A DNA stretch of 64,000 nt. It comes from Amblyomma americanum. Its lineage: Eukaryota > Arthropoda > Arachnida > Ixodida > Ixodidae. Numbering within the stretch: position 1 is the first letter of the stretch; the number at the start of each line of letters is the position of its first letter. The notes under the pieces are model-generated. The model was not told where the DNA came from and did not search any database. It saw nothing but the letters and a program-made list of their open reading frames with translations. Positions 12,401 through 24,573 of this stretch are shown in pieces. The stretch covers positions 41,563,864 through 41,627,863 of the forward strand of contig NC_135505.1 in the NCBI RefSeq assembly GCF_052857255.1, in the 5' to 3' direction. A program made the translations under genes and the position numbers.

Positions 12401-12949
12401 AGCCCTACCCTCACCTACATGATTTCCATGTACGTCTCCGACCATCACCGCGACTGGGATATTAGCCTCCCATTTGTTACATTTGCCTACAATTCTACGC
12501 GTCACAATACAGCCGGTTTCTCCCCTTTTTACGTTCTCTTTGGCCGCGATTCTTTGCTGCCCTTCGACAGTGTACTGCCCGCCACCGCCTCCACGAGTCC
12601 TCACGCTAGGGACGCCATCGCTCGCGCCGACGCTGCCCGTCTTGTCGCCCGCCAGCAGCTGTCGGCCTCCCAAGTCAATCAGAAACGACGTCATGACTGT
12701 CGCCGTCGTGAAGTCACCTACTCTCCTGGCTCCCTTTTGTTACTCTGGATCCCTTCCCACCGTGTGGGCCTTTGTGAAAAAATGCTCCCCCGATATACAG
12801 GCCCTTATCCGGTCGTACGTCCGGTGACCGCGGTGACGTACGAGATCACCCCGCTACATCCGCCATCTCCGGCCGCTGCACCCCGCACCGACATCGTCCA
12901 TGTGTCCCGCCTCACACCTTACAACTCGCCGTCTAGCTGGCTTGTGTAG
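9327..12949 (+). pseudogene. pol: Pol polyprotein of Gypsy-1 (PR-RT-RNH-IN), one frameshift and one stop
   Basis: Pol lies in the -1 frame relative to gag. In order: aspartic protease with LIDTGAQVS (9,570 on); reverse transcriptase with the FCVDYRHLN block, FGLCNAPATF and catalytic YIDD (10,836-10,847); RNase H with TDASGHG (from 11,279) and the YASRLLS and DRHAL blocks; an H-H-C-C zinc domain; and an integrase core with D, D and E in DLLGPF, LLTDRG and GLTER. Two lesions break it. At 11,178-11,184 the reading moves from the 9,483 frame to the 11,177 frame, as after a one-base deletion. At 11,936-11,938 a TAG lies inside the zinc domain where related elements usually have Tyr. Long ORFs seen antisense to pol are shadows. 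Family identity is certain; activity is not expected. Confidence 0.9.
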
Positions 12950-12976
12950 TGCGCACCGGGACGGTGCTTTTGCCGC

Positions 12977-13135
12977 GAGGGGGGTCATGCTACGGATGCT
13001 GGGAGGACGACGAAGTGGTTGGTAACGAAGACGACGCTGAGGTGCGCGCTTGTGTGCTGAGAGTCTACTCCAAGCCATCGGTTCCTTGCGTAGCAGGTTA
13101 TCTCTGCTCTTTCTACTGCTGCTTCTAGCCGCCAC
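12977..13135 (+). repeat. Polypurine tract and probable 3' LTR start of Gypsy-1
   Basis: Twenty-seven bases after the pol stop is GAGGGGGG, a polypurine tract expected to prime plus-strand DNA synthesis. A TGCTACGGATG start at 12,988 follows. GC-rich sequence continues to about 13,135 and then changes abruptly to AT-rich. No second copy exists upstream, so the LTR length cannot be set and it may be truncated. Confidence 0.5.
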
Positions 13136-14409
13136 GTATCAATATGATACTTTCATCCCCCGTCAAAACTGTCCATAACAAATTGGGAAGCAAAATAAAA
13201 AAATACATTTATTCAGATATATACACTGAGATTACAGTACGCTTTTCTGCATAACAACAAGCAGTGAATAGCAAATTAAAATCTTAGAAACTTGAACATT
13301 TTCCCGGTCGCAAAAATTGTACTGCGGTGCGAAGTGCCTCACAGGCCGTGAGAGACATGATGGCAAGATTCGCACTGGGTGTCCGATTCTGTGTTTGCTG
13401 TTTTATCCACAGTGGCCCTGTAGACGGCTTGCTTGTTCACCAGTTGTTCATCACTTCCTGGTCTACTGCATCAGCTGCAGGCATTCCTGAAGACTCACGA
13501 GGAGGATGTCATTGATGCGCACATTCATTTGCCTGTGACCTCCCTGTGAGGAATGCGGTTTCTTGGCTGCTCTGTAGCAACGATGGTAAACAAATGTATA
13601 TGTGGGCTTTGTTGGCTATGCAGAATCCTTCCAGGTTTCTGTGTGCGTTTGCACCTTTTGTACTGGAGTTATAGGTTCCCTGGTTCACCTATCTGTTTGC
13701 ATATGTTTCTGTGTTCATGTTAGCACCATTTGCATGTTCCCTAACGAAATTCCAATTCTTGTGCAGGATGTCTGCACAATGGCAAACACTGCACTGCTGA
13801 GTCGAGCCGTTCCCGAATCTGGCAATATCGATGCTAGAGTCTGTGCGTCAAAGCTGAGGTAAAGTGTTGAACCTGCCTAACTCCCAATGTTTAATTTCGG
13901 CTTCATTCCTCACTGGTTGGACTAAATTAAATTGTTCTTGCTGGTTATACTTGTAAATTTAGAGCTTTGAACTGCTGTTAAGCTCAGTTTCTCTGCACAT
14001 AACCGCAGTCATATCTCAAGACCAAATATCTAGAGACACACGCTCGCGCTGTGCATTGCATGTCGTCGTCTTCCATCAACTAAAGCTACTCTAGAACTAA
14101 TCACGTCGCCAGAAGTGCCGACGACCTAGCAAAGCAAAACCATGAGACAACCAGGCTAAACACGTGCTTTCACACATGCACTCGGTTTACGTTAAAACCC
14201 TACCGCTCCCCCACCCCCCCCTTGTGCGGTACTCGTTTACTATACAGGGTCACACTGGCTGAGCTCGCGCACTGCGCTCACTATTTCTAAGAATATTAAC
14301 TGTATGAACTCGCTTAATTGAACAGGTCAGGCCTGTAGTGATCAATTTCGAATCACGTCACACGGAGGTACTATCGGCAGGCAACATTTACGAGGTGGGA
14401 GTGTACGGG
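13136..14409. other. No recognisable feature
   Basis: Mixed-composition DNA with ORFs under 90 codons and no motif. A TTTATT at about 13,207 would read AATAAA on the minus strand, but no coding sequence is attached to it. Confidence 0.35.
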
Positions 14410-14712
14410 GAAGAAGAAGAAGATTGGTTTTTGGGGAAAAGAAATGGCGCAGTATCTGTCTCGCATCTTGGCGGACAACTGAACCGTGCCGTAAGGGAAG
14501 GGGTAAAGGAGGGACTGAGAGAAGAAAGGAAGAAATATGTGCCGTAATGTATGGCTCCGGAATAATTACGACCACCTAGGGATGTATAACGCGCACACAC
14601 ATCGCACAGCACACGGGCGTCTTTGCGTTTGGCCTCCATCGATAACGTGGCCGCGCAGTCGGATTCAAACCCGGGAACTCCGGCACAGTAGCCAATCGCC
14701 ACCTAAGCCAAT
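14410..14712 (-). mobile_element. tRNA-derived SINE, near full length
   Basis: Minus-strand copy of the main SINE family of this window. The tRNA-like head with a B-box-like GGGTTTGAATCC (14,667-14,678) is at the high-coordinate end. It is followed by the conserved body (CCCGTGTGCTGTGCGATG) and the 3' part ending in CCCCAAAAACCAAT. The tail is a (CTT)n run at 14,410-14,422. SINEs of this kind have no protein and use LINE machinery. The copy is clearly diverged from that at 26,259. Confidence 0.8.
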
Positions 14713-15654
14713 CGCTCGAAGTGTCTGAACGAGGGGACTTGCATTCGCCGCACGCTGGTAGCATTTTTAAAGCACAAGGTCGCGAGGAATCCCCACAATA
14801 CCTTTTCTTCCCCGAGAACAAGCACCCCAGTAACATCTACGCGGTATGAACTCGACTCTGTCCGATAGGATTACGCAGCAGTAAAAGCCTCCGAAAAGAA
14901 AAGTGACCATAAGGTACCTCAACTGCTGTTTTCCCAAAAATTAGTACAGTACTAACGAAGGCCGTGTAGGTAGCCGCGCGGCACGGAAAGCTCACCTGAA
15001 CTGGCTCCAACGTGTCATACTTGAACACTGCAGCATAACTTTTTTGTTTGCGCTTAAAGATGCACTCAGTGTTACAACAAACGCAAGAACAGCACCAATC
15101 CAGCCACAGATACAAACGACCCGCGGCACGCAGGATGATGCTGATGTCGATGGGCAGGTCTTCCCAGGCAGATGGCGCTACAACCCTACCTACGAAATGA
15201 ACTTTTTCTGCAACTGACACGAAATGCGCTGGAAACATGGCTCACAATTTTTAAAAAATGACACCACAATAGCACCATAAAAACAATGAAAGCTGACAGC
15301 AAAAATAACGAAAGTACAGATTTTAGACAAAACTGCCAACCCTAAAATCAAAACAGAAACTCCGCAAGGAATGCACTCGGAAGGCAACTTCACCATTTTT
15401 TTTTTGTCATCAAAGCGCGTTGACCTACAGCTGCACCAACTTGAGTCTCAATTTTGAAGCGTGAAAATGTTATTCCTAAAACCGGCACCATTTTTTTCCT
15501 GTCAGAGTCGCGACAATGCCTGCGTCACGGCAGCGGCAGATCTGCCAGGCATGAGAAGTATTTCAAGCAGAAATTTACAAGCTACATATGTACACCGTAG
15601 GTCTATATACTCTTTCGCGAATCAAATGCGCCTCTCGTAACCGAAACAACTTTG
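14713..15654. other. No recognisable feature
   Basis: The minus strand holds overlapping ORFs of 133 and 68 codons (14,837-15,396) without recognisable domains; the latter is hydrophobic and probably chance. I see no repeat boundary. Confidence 0.35.
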
Positions 15655-15795
15655 ATTTCAGTTCAATAGCGTGCACTGCCATCAGACAGTACACGGGCCT
15701 CTAGCATTAACGCCACCATCGAAATGCGACAGCCGCTGCGGAATCGAACCCGCGTCTTTCGGGTCCGGAACCGAGCACAAAAACCACAGCAGCGG
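15655..15795 (-). mobile_element. tRNA-derived SINE fragment (second subfamily)
   Basis: On the minus strand a B-box-like GGGTTCGATTCCGC (about 15,737-15,750) is followed by CGATGGTGGCGTTAATGC and by a body resembling GAGGCCCGTGTACTGT with GCAGTGCACG, a relative of the main SINE body. The head differs from the other copies, suggesting a separate subfamily. The 3' half is missing. Confidence 0.6.
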
Positions 15796-16105
15796 CTGAA
15801 CGGAGGTGCTGTCATTCATGGAGGTACATGGAAGATATGGCGAAGCTATTATAATTATGCAGTCTCAACCCCTTTTCTCGAGGCGTCATATCTCGTTTCA
15901 CAAATGGACGGGTAAAGATTGCAGGCTGAGATAAGCCGCCTTTACAAGAATAAAGCAGTGCCGCACCCCATATTTCGCGGACGCGACACGCCACTATTCA
16001 CATATGTACTATCGGAAACAAAAGTTTGCGGGACGAGAGTTCTTGGAAAAACGTTTATTGCAGCTCCACCTCGCTAGTCAGTCGCCAGATAATGTATGAA
16101 GTATA

Positions 16106-16515
16106 CTAAAGAGTGCTTGGCTAAGGTGGCCTAGCTTGGCCATTGTCTGGGGCCTTGGCAAGTTTCGACTTTATCATAATGGCCGTCATTTTGACGTCGT
16201 CACCAACCACCACGCCCTATGCAGACTTTCTTCGCTAAAAGATCCCTCCTGTCGCCTGCCATGGCTCGATGGACTCTCCATCTACAAGAATATAACATAC
16301 GTGTCGTATATCGGTCGGGCCGCAAGCACCATGATGCTGATGCCTTGTCCCGCTCGCCGCTACTGGCCGAGCTTGCCAGCCTCTCTGCCCTCGAATCCGC
16401 TGCGCCTTTGTTCAACACCTGCGACATGACTCCTGAGCAGCGTACAGGTCACTGGATTGCCTCTCTTCTTGACTTTCTCTCTGCCCCATCTACGGCACCA
16501 GCGTACCGCACATAG
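16106..16515 (+). pseudogene. Gypsy pol scrap: RNase H and connection region
   Basis: Two overlapping plus-strand frames give a piece of a Ty3/gypsy pol. [11 protein letters not shown] and [17 protein letters not shown] match the RNase H region. A frame change within 16,219-16,260 leads to [25 protein letters not shown], the stretch before the integrase zinc domain. It resembles the same part of Gypsy-1 (SSLKDP, LQEYTF-VVHRSGR, D-LSR) but is too diverged to be a recent copy. RT and integrase are absent. Confidence 0.75.
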
Positions 16516-16534
16516 AACATTTGTAAATTGTAGG

Positions 16535-16605
16535 GTTTAACATCAAAAAACAACACGCCGGCTACAAGGATCGCCTTAGTGGAGGGCTCCGGATTAATTT
16601 CAAGC
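16535..16605 (-). mobile_element. SINE 3' fragment
   Basis: The minus strand reads TCCGGAGCCCTCCACTAAGG, then a TTTTTTGATGTTAAACCC end, matching the 3' half of tick SINEs that terminate in a TTAAACCC box. Only about 70 bp remain, right beside the gypsy scrap. Confidence 0.5.
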
Positions 16606-18509
16606 ATGTAAAGAAGACTTAAGAGACATACACTTAATGCAATGTGACCATGCTGCCTCGAGAACGTTTTGCATAGGCTGTCAGAAGCAAAAGGCCAAGG
16701 GCTATCCCAAACTATTTCCTGCGTAGTGTCTCATGGTGTCAGAAGCGTCAAACCATTTAGGTAAAGAGAGCTAATTGATCAACAGCTCAGAGCGACACAA
16801 CACCGTTCTTGCTTCAGGTTGTTGATCAATTTGACCTCACCATGACATCTGCTAGGCATCCTGGTTAGCTTAAATGTAGAGTGACTGCCCAGGCAAGCAG
16901 TGGTCTCTGGTTTTATCCCCAGACTAAGACGAATTTTCCTTCACCTGCAAAGCTTCTGAGAAATCTGTCTAGCTTTGCTCTGCAACCGTATAACTGCGAT
17001 CAAGTAGAAACTCATGAATAATTACAGCCTAATTGAAATGCATTTCACATCTAGTGTTTCCCTTAAACACTTTGGACTAGATTCTGAATGTGCATTCCAA
17101 GAGCATCTTCGATTCCCCCCATATTATCCTTGCCCTAAAACAGTTAGCAATCTGAAACTCAAAACAAAACAAGAGGCTCCATGCTGACACTGTCAACAGG
17201 AATTTTCTATCCAGTATTTAAGAATATATGCATCCTATTGTAACGATATTTTTGATACAGCATTGTGTACACAGAGTTGGGACAAAAATCAATCGCACTC
17301 TCACTTTACAGTTCCATTCAGTGCCTCTCACGATGAACCTTCATGTCTACTCTTTGGTTATAAGAGGGTTTTTGCAGCAGTGCTGCCTGCATTACCTACC
17401 CCTTTCCAATTTCCTATTCTTCTTTTGCCAAGGCTGTGGAGTCTGATTGCACCTGTTTCAGTTAATAGTTATATTTAGCAGGCTAGTAACTGCAGTCCAC
17501 AGAGTGTTTGAAGTTACTTTACTTGCAATGAAATAAAATGTAGCAGGAAGCTTTTAGACAACTGGATTCTTATGCTGCAAACCTGTTGGACCTAACATGT
17601 GCTTTCTGGCAGTTTCTCAGGGTCATCTTTCTCCATTTTTGGAGTACACTGAGACTTAGGATTAGAGACAATGTTAGATAATGCTTTGTGCAACATGCAT
17701 GGAAGCAACTTCACATTTTTTGCCGTGGCTGCAATCCTAGCAGGATGACCTTGAGCATGAACTAACACATGCTGACGTTTGAGTTTAGGTTCCCTGTTGG
17801 GCTTTCTAGAAACTATATGCTTGCTGCATGAAGTCGAGGGTTGGACGGAAACCTGTCTGGTCGGGGCTGTACGTTGAAAAGGCAGACCACCGAGCAAAAT
17901 AAAATGAACTCCTAAATGATGTTTCAGCTCCCACACGGGAGCCTTGTTCACAAACAGGTACAGACTTGTAAGGCTGGCTATTTAAGCTTGAAAATGTGCC
18001 CTAGGCAGCGGGCGTATGCACTAGGAAGTGCCCTGTCAGTGCGATTAAGAGTGTCTTTGGTTGTCTGAATCATTAAGGATTCTAGATATAGACAGCTCTG
18101 GAGATTCTTTTCTGTTTTCAAAATGCACGCGTTGCTCAATCTATATGATGCTGCTTGCTTTCAGAATTTTCGACGAGTGCTTTTGACGAAGCTTTCTTGT
18201 TTGCAACATCATACTGGTGTTGTTTCAACCTTTAAACGAAGTTTCCACTTTCACCCACTTGCACATGATTTTACAGTCTCTGCACGGTATACTGAACAAT
18301 ACGCCCGGAAATTTTTTTTTTTGGTGCAGACAACAGCTCTATACCTGGCTTGAAAAGTGATGATATTCTAGAGTTTCGTTTTTATTCATTGTTCTCAGCA
18401 ATTACTGTCTGCAACTCTTTACTAACAATCATCACATCATCTAGTACAGAAGCATCATTCCATAAAAGGTTGAAAAAGTGTATACTTTTTAATTACCTTC
18501 ATTTGCCAT
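16606..18509. other. AT-rich stretch with one unassigned minus-strand ORF
   Basis: The only notable ORF is at 17,592-17,951 on the minus strand, about 119 codons rich in Lys, Ser, Pro and His, like a disordered segment. I recognise no domain and no convincing splice sites at its ends, so I do not call it a gene. The rest is featureless. Confidence 0.3.
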
Positions 18510-18815
18510 GCCAATGAACCTTGTATTTATTGTGTATGGCTTTTATTGCTTGAGTGCTTTTGTATAGTATTGTGTTCTCTTTTTGTCATGTTCCTTAATG
18601 AGTTTGTAAAATTGAGCATGCTTAATCTAATTTTTTGTTGTGATTGTTAATTCCTGCTGCACCTGTTTTTCGATATATAGTTGCTATCTGCCATATGTTT
18701 AATATGTGTCATATATATAATTAATAACAGGAGGTCCCCCTGACAGTTTCTACTCAGGGCCTCCTCCTCTACTAATTTATTTACCTCATGCCTGCACTAG
18801 TTTTTGAATAAACAG
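18510..18815 (+). mobile_element. Probable CR1/L2-like LINE 3' UTR
   Basis: A T-rich stretch leads to an imperfect stem-loop (18,729-18,765, AGGAGGTCCCCCTGA pairing with TCAGGGCCTCCT) and then GAATAAACAG near 18,806. The hairpin plus late AATAAA resembles the 3' UTR layout of CR1-type LINEs and the tail of the LINE at 50.6-51.9 kb. No coding sequence remains. Confidence 0.35.
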
Positions 18816-20704
18816 TAATGTATGTCAAACAAAACTTTGCAGTGGTTATTCGTCATCTGCATGCCGCCTTGCTCACATACTGTTAGATTCACACCTCCTG
18901 CTAAGCTAGATCGCATGCTGAAGGTCAGATTTTGAGTTAACGGGATTGGTATATTATTCCAAGATGTTAATTAGACCAAGGTATTTGGTCCTCATGATAT
19001 TCCTCCAGTGTAATACACAAATTGTGTATGATTCACCTACTTTGCTAAAAGCTTTGCAAACTGTTCACATCACCTTTACAAGACAGTGTTGTAACCACTT
19101 GGATAGGTAAAGAGTTAGTCTTATTACTTTAAGAACAAGCAAGAAATTTATGTTTAGGAGTGCTTTTTATCTCAGGCCTTGGATTAAGCATGTGAATTAC
19201 ATTTGGAACGAGGCAGCCATCAGCTCCGGGTTTATTACAGTAGAGATTCGGTCATTTGCAAAGTGATTTCAGAATACAGCTGATAGTCAAGTCTGACCTA
19301 TACTTGAGTATGGATGTGTTTGTTTGGACTTGCATACATGGCCACTTATAAGTAAATTTTAAAAATTCACAACATTGCTGCTTGATTTCCACCGGGAAAT
19401 TAAAGACAGCAACTCAGAACGACACAGCAAATGCAAACTAAAGTAGAAACAGCAGCACAACGACCACGGGAAAAATCTTTGATTAAAATCTTTCTACAAT
19501 ATTTACTTGCTAAAACTGCTGTAAACTGTGAGATATATACTCCACCAACAACTTAATTACATATTCAAGAATTTCAAGGTAAAAGAGCTTTCCTTAAAGG
19601 GTGATGCTTTCCATTCTTCTGTTTTTTACCTATCCTAGAGTAGAACAGCTTAGTGTCAAGTACTGTTCATATATTATCCAATGGTACTTTCTTCCGTGAA
19701 TACAATAAGTAGACTGTTTTCTTTTTCAACATTTTTAACTCCTTGGATGCTATGGGGTGGTGCAAGTAACTATTAAAAAAATATATTGATGTTCAGAGAA
19801 GTAGCCACCTTTTTTTTTATTCTCAGGACACTAGATAAGCTCCAAGCCATCAAAGGGGGGCTCACTACACAACATCAAAAGAGTCATTATGCATTGGATA
19901 AAAGGAGCAAGCACATAAACCACGCATGGAAAGCAAGTCTCTAAGTGAGAGAAGCTTGCACTTTCAGAGGCAATATCACTTATGTTTAGGACCTACCAGA
20001 TCATAGATTGCAGAAGATATGTGTATGCCACATCGAGCTCAGATTAGACACAGAGCAGTGGATGCAATATTAATAATGACTACTGTTTGCACAGTTTATT
20101 TAGGGGAAGTTGTGCTTACTGGGATTTTTCCCTTCCTGTGCCCAATGTTAAGATAAGACAAGTATATGCCATCATGAAACTGTTTCCAACAATGTCTAAA
20201 TTAAGGAAATGATCTTACAGCGCAATACACTGTTCTGGTTACCTGACACAATTGACACAAGCTCCTTTACTTCAGTTTCGCCTAATCAATCATGCGACAA
20301 CGTCACCCGTAACCGCGCGCAGCTTTCATGAGAGGTGTGAGCTAGATATGAACGTTTGACGATTCAGCAATTTGAAAAAAAATGTGCCACAACCCAAGAC
20401 GAAGAATGGGCAAAATGAGTAAGGACTGTAGTGACAATATTTGCAGTAAACCGCGAAAATATACGCTGAAAACCTACATCATACAAAAACCACTCCGGTA
20501 GGGACATTACAGCAGCCCCGCTAAGAGAAAAGACTCAACAAAGCGACGGTTACGCAGAAAAATCACCGACAATGAAACAAAAGTGCCAGAAGGAATGTTG
20601 GCTTTCTTATTGTGAAAGGCCTGGAATTTTACACACTGCCTGTGACACTCACCTATCCGCACAAATGCAGGCCAGGCTAGCGTTACTACAATACAACTTG
20701 GTCC
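18816..20704. other. AT-rich stretch, nothing recognised
   Basis: No ORF longer than about 60 codons stands out and I recognise no repeat family. Confidence 0.4.
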
Positions 20705-20930
20705 TGGCAGACGCTTGCATTTGTCGGGAACGGACGTGGGCAACACTGCACTTGGCTTGCAGCGTCTGTTTTGGCAACATTGCACTTGTCGGGAACGGGC
20801 GTAGGCAACACTGAACTTGGCTGCAGCGTCTGTTTTGGCAACATTGCACTTGTCGGGAACGGGCATGGGCAACATTGGGCTTGTCTGCAACGGATAGCAA
20901 TCGGAAATACGCCCCCCGGAGAGCGCGTAA
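20705..20930 (+). repeat. Tandem repeat, ~65-bp unit, about three copies
   Basis: TTGTCGGGAACGG recurs at 20,721, 20,786 and 20,850, steps of 65 and 64 bp. Between them are CTTGGC-TGCAGCGTCTGTT and TTTTGGCAACATTGCA. The right end (GGGCTTGTCTGCAACGG to CCCCCCGGAG) resembles the reverse complement of 779-840. Confidence 0.7.
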
Positions 20931-21010
20931 ACCTTGCCTGGGCTTTTCACTCAGTAGCCGGCGGGGCGCCAAAGTAAACATAGCCACGCGCGGCGTCGAT
21001 TCCTCTAAAA

Positions 21011-21668
21011 TGTCGGAGTAGTTTCTGCTCGTTGTCGACGGAAAGGAGGTAACCTTCTCGGCGCTAAAGTGATACCCTCTCCCCTTCGCTCCTGCGCCGA
21101 TGACTCAGCGTGGCGAGAATGACCTAGATTTTTCTGGATGGTGATTTCCGCGCTCGACCAATGGGGTCGCGCGCCCGGCGCGAGAGGGAAAATTAGCTTG
21201 TGCAGTTGATACTGCGTGTATGTGCGTGCCTGCCTTGGCGCGAAGAACAAACAGACGCGGGCTGCGCCTCTATATGCGGGGCTGCAACCACTGTCTGTTA
21301 GCCCGAGCCGCTGTTTAAGCTTCCGAGAAGCGCGCCCGCTCGACTCCCGGGAGAACATCACTCGCCCAGCCCGGACCAGCGATGCAACGTGCGTCAACCT
21401 GCAGGACGGCCCCGTCGAGCTCCTCAGGTCGTCGGACTATCGCAGTGGCCGGTGAACAAATCGTGTTTTGGTTGTTTTTCTCTCTATAGTGCACTTTAGG
21501 TGCAAAAGTTCTGTTAAATTGTAACCTTCCTCGATTGTTATTTTGCATGAAGTGCATTGTATTTGTAAATCACTTCGTATCTGCTCGCACGAGTGATTGT
21601 GAAAGCCTCTGTATCGTCTCTCAGCTCTATAAACTTTGTTTTGTTTTGTGAACCTTTCACTCCGACCA
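21011..21668. repeat. LTR-like block
   Basis: The block starts TGTCGGAGT and ends ACTCCGACCA, a short inverted terminal repeat of TG...CA type. Inside are a TATA-like CTCTATATGC (about 21,269) and near the right end TATAAACTTT with T-rich sequence, as in U3-R-U5 organisation. The left half is GC-rich. No flanking 5-bp duplication is visible, so it is not a clean solo LTR; it could be a 5' LTR whose internal region is mostly deleted. No gag or pol follows. Confidence 0.4.
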
Positions 21669-24573
21669 ATTCTCTGGCTTGCTACCGGCGAAAGCTAGGC
21701 ACCAAACGATAAACCCCCTTGATACTTGGTAGCTGGTCTCCGGCTGAGCTTGCCACGCTGAGTCGAGGGCATCTCCTTTGTAACCAAGACCACTACCCCC
21801 AAACACTCTAAGGGTGTCTGAGAGCGCACGCAAAAGTGTGCAAAGTGGTGACACTGGTTAACCATCGTTGCAGAGCACAATGTTTTTAAAGGGGATAAAT
21901 GAACATATAGGGCCTTTTCAAGGACACTTATGAAGAACAGGCAACATATGTGCAATGTCAAAGCACTTGAGGCAGGCTCAACACCATTATGTTAACAGCA
22001 GCTGCTTCAAGTGCTACATGGGTGACTATATTTTGTACAAGTCTGCAGTACCTGTATTTATAAGCTGAGGTACTGCTGTGAAGTGCATGTAGAGCTTGCA
22101 TGTATTTCTAAACCTAGCTGCAAACCTGTGTTGAAAATATTTTTTCTGAATAAGCAGGTAAGATATGCATCACTTAAAAGGAATTACTACCATGAACGGC
22201 TAAGGAGGGATGACACAGCGGAAGGCAGGAAGCACCCGTGGCTGAATAAATGCTGGAAGCTGGCAACTGCAAATAAATACATCCAGAGCAACAGCTGGCA
22301 GTGGTTGTCGCAATTTCACAAATGACAACACAGGAAATTTTCTACTGCTTTCGAAACTAAAATTATACGTAATATAATTAAACAAAAAAGCGATTGGCTG
22401 GCCCATGACAAAAGAAATGAACCTATTGTATGTAATGCACCCGCATACATTCGTTGAGAAGAGTACGATTACTGTAATAACCACACTGAAGTACGGGCTG
22501 GCTGAAATACCAAACACCAGTTTGAATATTGGATGCGCAGGTTTGCATTAATTCTCATCATGGTGCCTTGCCCCCAATTTCTTGTTATTAAATTGAACGT
22601 TGCGACCAGTCTGCCTTGGGTAAATGAGAAGAGAGAATGAAAAAAAGCAAGTCTTCACCAGCAAGAAGCCTGATATTTCACTTCACCGCTTAGCATCATA
22701 AAAAATTGGTAGCGCATTTAACAAATCTTCATACAATTAAAAACTGCACAAAGTTGTCGACTGGAAATGCAACTAAGGGCAAGAGAAACAAGAAATAGCA
22801 AGGAACACTGGTGAGTGCGGTGAATGGAGGTCGGTGGGTAGGACCCCATGCCAGGGAAGAGTTGGAGCTCGGAGCATGGCTGGAAGCACCGGTGATGGCA
22901 CGCAACCAATAATAAATAACAAAGTAGAAATAGGTATCAAAGAAACCATCGACAATGGCGAACTACTTGAATGCGGGCCTCACACGCGAGGGATATAGCA
23001 GAAAACTAGAAATCCTAAATAAGTGTTCAATTGCATACCTGACAGCTCGCAGTGCTCAGACGGAGAGGAAGCATCGACGCTTACAGCTCAGGAGAGACGC
23101 AAGATTTATCTAACTTTGTCATAGTACTGCCTCAAATCCTGTTCCTTTAGCGAAGCACAGAAAAGTTTATAAATGACAAGGCGAGGAATATGCACAAGCC
23201 TTCCACATGCGATCACTGTCTCAGAATAATTTAGTATGACGAATAATAAGGCGCTAGCACTAACTCGATAAGTAGAAACCCTGAGCAAAACTAGTGAGCT
23301 GTGTGATCGCAGCTGGCCTAGCGCAAGCGCTCCGTCGCGCGGCACTTCTCGCTCATCGTCTCCTATGCAGCGCAAATCCACGCTTTCGCGCTGAGTTTCA
23401 CAGCGCTAGCAAGCGACAGCGTAACTCGGTTGTGATATCTGGTGCCATTTTTATTTGCCATGGCACACGAGTACTAAACACACATAAAAACAATGAGGAC
23501 AAAACTTGTCATGCAGGATATAGGCCCTGCTTTTTTGGTGCCGCATTATAACTCCGGCAACCGCATGCAGACTGCCTCCACTCACATCCCTATATAGCCC
23601 CATAGTAATGAGACGTGTGAATCCAGAACAGTAGCAAGGAAACGCAGAGCGGGACTCACCAGTCATGCGATTCATCCAGGCTTAGTAAAACTGCGCAGGA
23701 TTTTTCGCTGCCTTTCCAGACGACAAGATGTCGCAGCACTGCCTTTCCTCTTGGCTTACCCTTTGAAACTCGGCAATGTTGACAGGGCATAATTCATCTC
23801 GTTGGCTCCCCAAACACACTCCTGCTTGCAGTCCTGTTGAATGAGTTCTTCACACGTGTCCGCCGTACAAGCACTCAAGCAAAGCCTCAGAGAGATAAAT
23901 AATAGAAAACGCAACGCGTCGTTTGCGCTCTCAAGGCGCCGACGGCTGCGCTTTTGCGTATATGAAAAATTGCAACCCTCAAAAAATTTGTTGTTTAAAA
24001 CACGAATGTTTAAATTATGTTCATAACATAGACGTTGTATTTTTTTAAATGTATTTTTGCATTATTTATGAATACGAAAGCGCTTTGAGTTACTTTTTCT
24101 GGCATGTCGTTTGTAGAAGCGGTGATCCTGTGATCCCCTGAAGTGAACCGGGTGTCCTAGCAGACGACGAAGTAGCCGACGCTGTTGACGGAATGCAATG
24201 TCGTTTCAGGCCAGATAAAGTCACTAAGTTGAGACAAAAAAGCGAAGAAATGCACTGTATTTCAAGTTGGCGAATATCGTGGATATCTTGAACGCGAGTG
24301 GCACGATGGAGAGCAGCTGCGATGCATTAATTTGTGCGACCCGATATTGGCCAATGATACTCCATCCGACGGCTTACTAGGGACTTGAAAAAAAATTACT
24401 CTCGCATTTTTCTGATGCTGGCGGCAGGCATCCAAGCTGGCTTTCTGGACCCGAGAAAGGCGCCCTTACGTTATCCTGACGCTTAATTGTATGGCCGTGG
24501 TGCACATCACAACCGCCAGACATCCTCCTGTTCGCTCAGGTAGACGTTGCACACAGTCACACTGGGTACCAGG
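21669..24573. other. No recognisable feature
   Basis: Short ORFs without motifs. CAG-GTAAGA at about 22,156 would be a good splice donor, but the ORF before it is not recognisable. 23,300-23,420 is modestly CpG-rich. Confidence 0.35.

Larger units (their letters stand above)
8246..13135 (+). mobile_element. Gypsy-1: nearly complete Ty3/gypsy LTR retrotransposon
   Basis: About 4.9 kb of GC-rich sequence in AT-rich surroundings, with the gypsy order gag, protease, reverse transcriptase, RNase H, integrase on the plus strand. A polypurine tract (12,977-12,984) is followed by a TG-initiated sequence that is probably the start of the 3' LTR. No 5' LTR is recognisable upstream of gag, so the element is 5' truncated or the junction is rearranged. 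Only two lesions interrupt pol, which suggests a relatively young insertion. Both outer boundaries are estimates. Confidence 0.85.
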
